Both the position numbers and the translations under genes were made by a program. Shown in pieces: positions 13,440 through 14,113 of a DNA stretch of 14,113 nucleotides (the stretch's first letter is position 1; each line of letters opens with the position of its first letter). The notes below the pieces were generated by a model that saw only the letters and a program-made list of their open reading frames with translations, was not told the origin of the DNA and did not search any database. The DNA is taken from assembly GCA_964619675.1 (NCBI GenBank), contig CAZUEO010000041.1:1-14113 (forward strand). Direction: 5' to 3'. Origin of the DNA: JAPLMW01 sp964619675 (GTDB lineage: Bacteria; Planctomycetota; Phycisphaerae; Sedimentisphaerales; UBA12454).

Positions 13440-13467
13440 TTTAGCCCCCACTTTCAGTGGGGGGTTT
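13438..13467. repeat. Palindromic repeat, array copy 2
   Basis: CCCCCACT (13445-13452), loop TTC, AGTGGGGG (13456-13463), followed by GTTT; 5' flank GGTTTAG. A perfect, very stable stem that could also slow or stop plus-strand transcription, though its T-run is short. Confidence 0.6.
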
Positions 13468-13479
13468 CTTCTGGAGTTT

Positions 13480-13516
13480 ACCCCGTGAGATGCCGTTTCG
13501 GCTATCTCATCGGGGT
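13480..13516. repeat. Long palindrome, array copy 3
   Basis: ACCCCG-TGAGAT-GCCG, loop TTT, then CGGC-ATCTCA-CGGGGT with single T bulges at 13503 and 13510: sixteen paired bases. The outer ACCCC...GGGGT resembles the ends of the other copies. The next stretch (GTCATTCCCGTGGAAACGG, 13515-13533) resembles the widespread GTCATTCCCG-type intergenic repeat. Confidence 0.6.
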
Positions 13517-13553
13517 CATTCCCGTGGAAACGGCAATCCATAAAATCCAAAAG

Positions 13554-13604
13554 CCTGCCGACCTGTCCCGCTCTGGCGGGGTTTATTCGGCAGGTCTATT
13601 TTTT
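13554..13604 (+). terminator. Nested palindrome with T-run, terminator-like
   Basis: Outer arms CCTGCCGA (13554-13561) and TCGGCAGG (13587-13594) enclose an inner hairpin CCCGC-TCTG-GCGGG (13567-13580). TCTATTTTTT follows, so it resembles a rho-independent terminator on the plus strand. It separates the palindrome array from the promoter at 13617. Confidence 0.5.
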
Positions 13605-13616
13605 CTTCAAAGCATT

Positions 13617-13645
13617 TTGATTTTTCGTCTTTTAGGGGATATACT
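13617..13645 (+). promoter_or_regulatory. Promoter of the right-edge membrane protein gene
   Basis: TTGATT (13617-13622), 17 bp, TATACT (13640-13645). The predicted start near 13652 leaves a leader of about 18 nt that includes AAGGA, ahead of the ATG at 13670. Confidence 0.5.
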
Positions 13646-13669
13646 CTCATCATCCAAGAAGGAAAATTT

Positions 13670-14113
13670 ATGGCAAAGAAATCTGAGGCGGTAATGATGA
13701 GGGAAGACCAAACAAATCGCCTACAAATTGGCTTAAAATGTTCCAATAAAAATTCATGGCAATCAATAGGAATTGATAATTTAATAAAGGGGAACAATAT
13801 GGATGAACAGACAAATTATGAAAATATAAAAAAACGCATGATTGAACTTTTGGATTCAGTCGACCAGTTATTTACTGGAACATACGGTTTTGAACACATT
13901 AATTGGCTGCTGGCTATCAACACTGGGGCTTTACTTTGGTTTGTTGGCATATTGGATAAGTTTACCATTAACAACCAACTAGTATCAAAATGGTGGGTTG
14001 TTTTAACAATCATATGCCTTTTGTTTCCTTTGATTGTTTTATATCGGACTCGTATTTTACTTGTCAAATTGAATCTGGAGTTGAAGACTTTAAGAGACAA
14101 ATGCTTTAAAGCT
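13670..14113 (+). CDS. Two-helix membrane protein of unknown function (C-terminus beyond window)
   Basis: The frame is open from ATG 13670 to the right edge (148 codons, no stop). Residues 1-43 are polar and unlike any domain I know. From the second in-frame ATG (13799, residue 44) there is a charged helix (YENIKKRMIELLDSVDQLF), then two membrane segments, INWLLAINTGALLWFVGILD and WWVVLTIICLLFPLIVLY, separated by about 12 residues, then a basic amphipathic stretch (RTRILLVKLNLELKTLRDK). Both ATGs have an SD: AAGGA before 13670 and AAGGGGA before 13799. The promoter at 13617 favours the first; the domain layout favours the second. Base use is AT-rich compared with the gcv genes, hinting at acquired DNA. 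Short two-helix membrane proteins like this occur as effectors or holin-like proteins, but nothing here proves such a role. Confidence 0.6.
   Translation, partial: MAKKSEAVMMREDQTNRLQIGLKCSNKNSWQSIGIDNLIKGNNMDEQTNYENIKKRMIELLDSVDQLFTGTYGFEHINWLLAINTGALLWFVGILDKFTINNQLVSKWWVVLTIICLLFPLIVLYRTRILLVKLNLELKTLRDKCFKA

Noticed and set aside
13404..13520. Integron attC site interpretation of the GTTAGCC-flanked palindromes
   Set aside because: attC sites need GTTRRRY and RYYYAAC boxes; GTTAGCC breaks the first box and the second is absent. No integrase gene or cassette array is seen.
13516..13797. Minus-strand ORF of 93 codons over the palindromes
   Set aside because: Its C-terminal part is the translation of the intergenic palindromes and its N-terminal part is antisense to the better supported plus-strand membrane protein gene; no SD or family match.
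13816..14100. Minus-strand ORF of 94 codons
   Set aside because: It is antisense to the plus-strand two-helix membrane protein frame, which has a promoter, SDs and coherent membrane segments; this frame has none of these.

Overview
The window looks like a piece of a Planctomycetota chromosome, most likely class Phycisphaerae (Sedimentisphaerales-like). The main reason is the 608-residue secreted RCC1-type repeat protein: it ends in a single dockerin-like Ca-binding loop (GDLNDDCRVNFTDF) followed by a GSWL segment, a C-terminal arrangement I associate with secreted proteins of that group. The split glycine dehydrogenase in the order gcvT-gcvH-gcvPA-gcvPB and the variable use of Shine-Dalgarno (SD) sequences fit. 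This assignment is inference; there is no rRNA gene in the window.

Layout, left to right. (1) 1-1891, minus strand: a zinc-dependent phospholipase C / S1-P1 nuclease-fold protein followed by an SPFH/band-7 membrane protein that runs off the left edge. A TTGACA-17-TATCCT promoter lies upstream. (2) 2020-4350, plus strand: a tightly overlapping three-gene operon of a single-pass membrane protein of unknown function, a macrodomain protein and a galactokinase-like GHMP kinase. (3) 4345-5643, minus: a radical SAM protein with a degenerate B12-type N-terminal domain, convergent with and overlapping the kinase. (4) 5893-7719, plus: the RCC1-repeat/dockerin protein, with a strong bidirectional terminator after it. 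(5) 7857-12206, minus: the glycine cleavage operon gcvT-gcvH-gcvPA-gcvPB (T, H and both P subunits; the L protein is not here). (6) 12239-13314, minus: an HNH/AP2 endonuclease of the homing type and a small Cys-rich putative zinc-binding protein, with a near-consensus promoter. They sit directly upstream of gcvT. (7) 13404-13604: an array of four consecutive palindromes. (8) 13617 to the right edge, plus: a promoter and the start of an AT-rich gene for a two-helix membrane protein, cut by the window edge.

The most unusual signals are these. A family of GC-rich palindromes shares the flanks TTAGCCC and GGGGT, while their arms differ yet still pair. Three genes without an SD sequence each have a -35/-10 pair placed so that transcription would begin at or within a few bases of the start codon, suggesting leaderless mRNAs. 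A macrodomain is translationally coupled to a galactokinase homologue whose sugar-binding Glu is replaced by Gly. A mobile endonuclease module is wedged against the gcv operon. I see no CRISPR array, tRNA or rRNA, no insertion sequence with a transposase, and no complete previously undescribed defence system.
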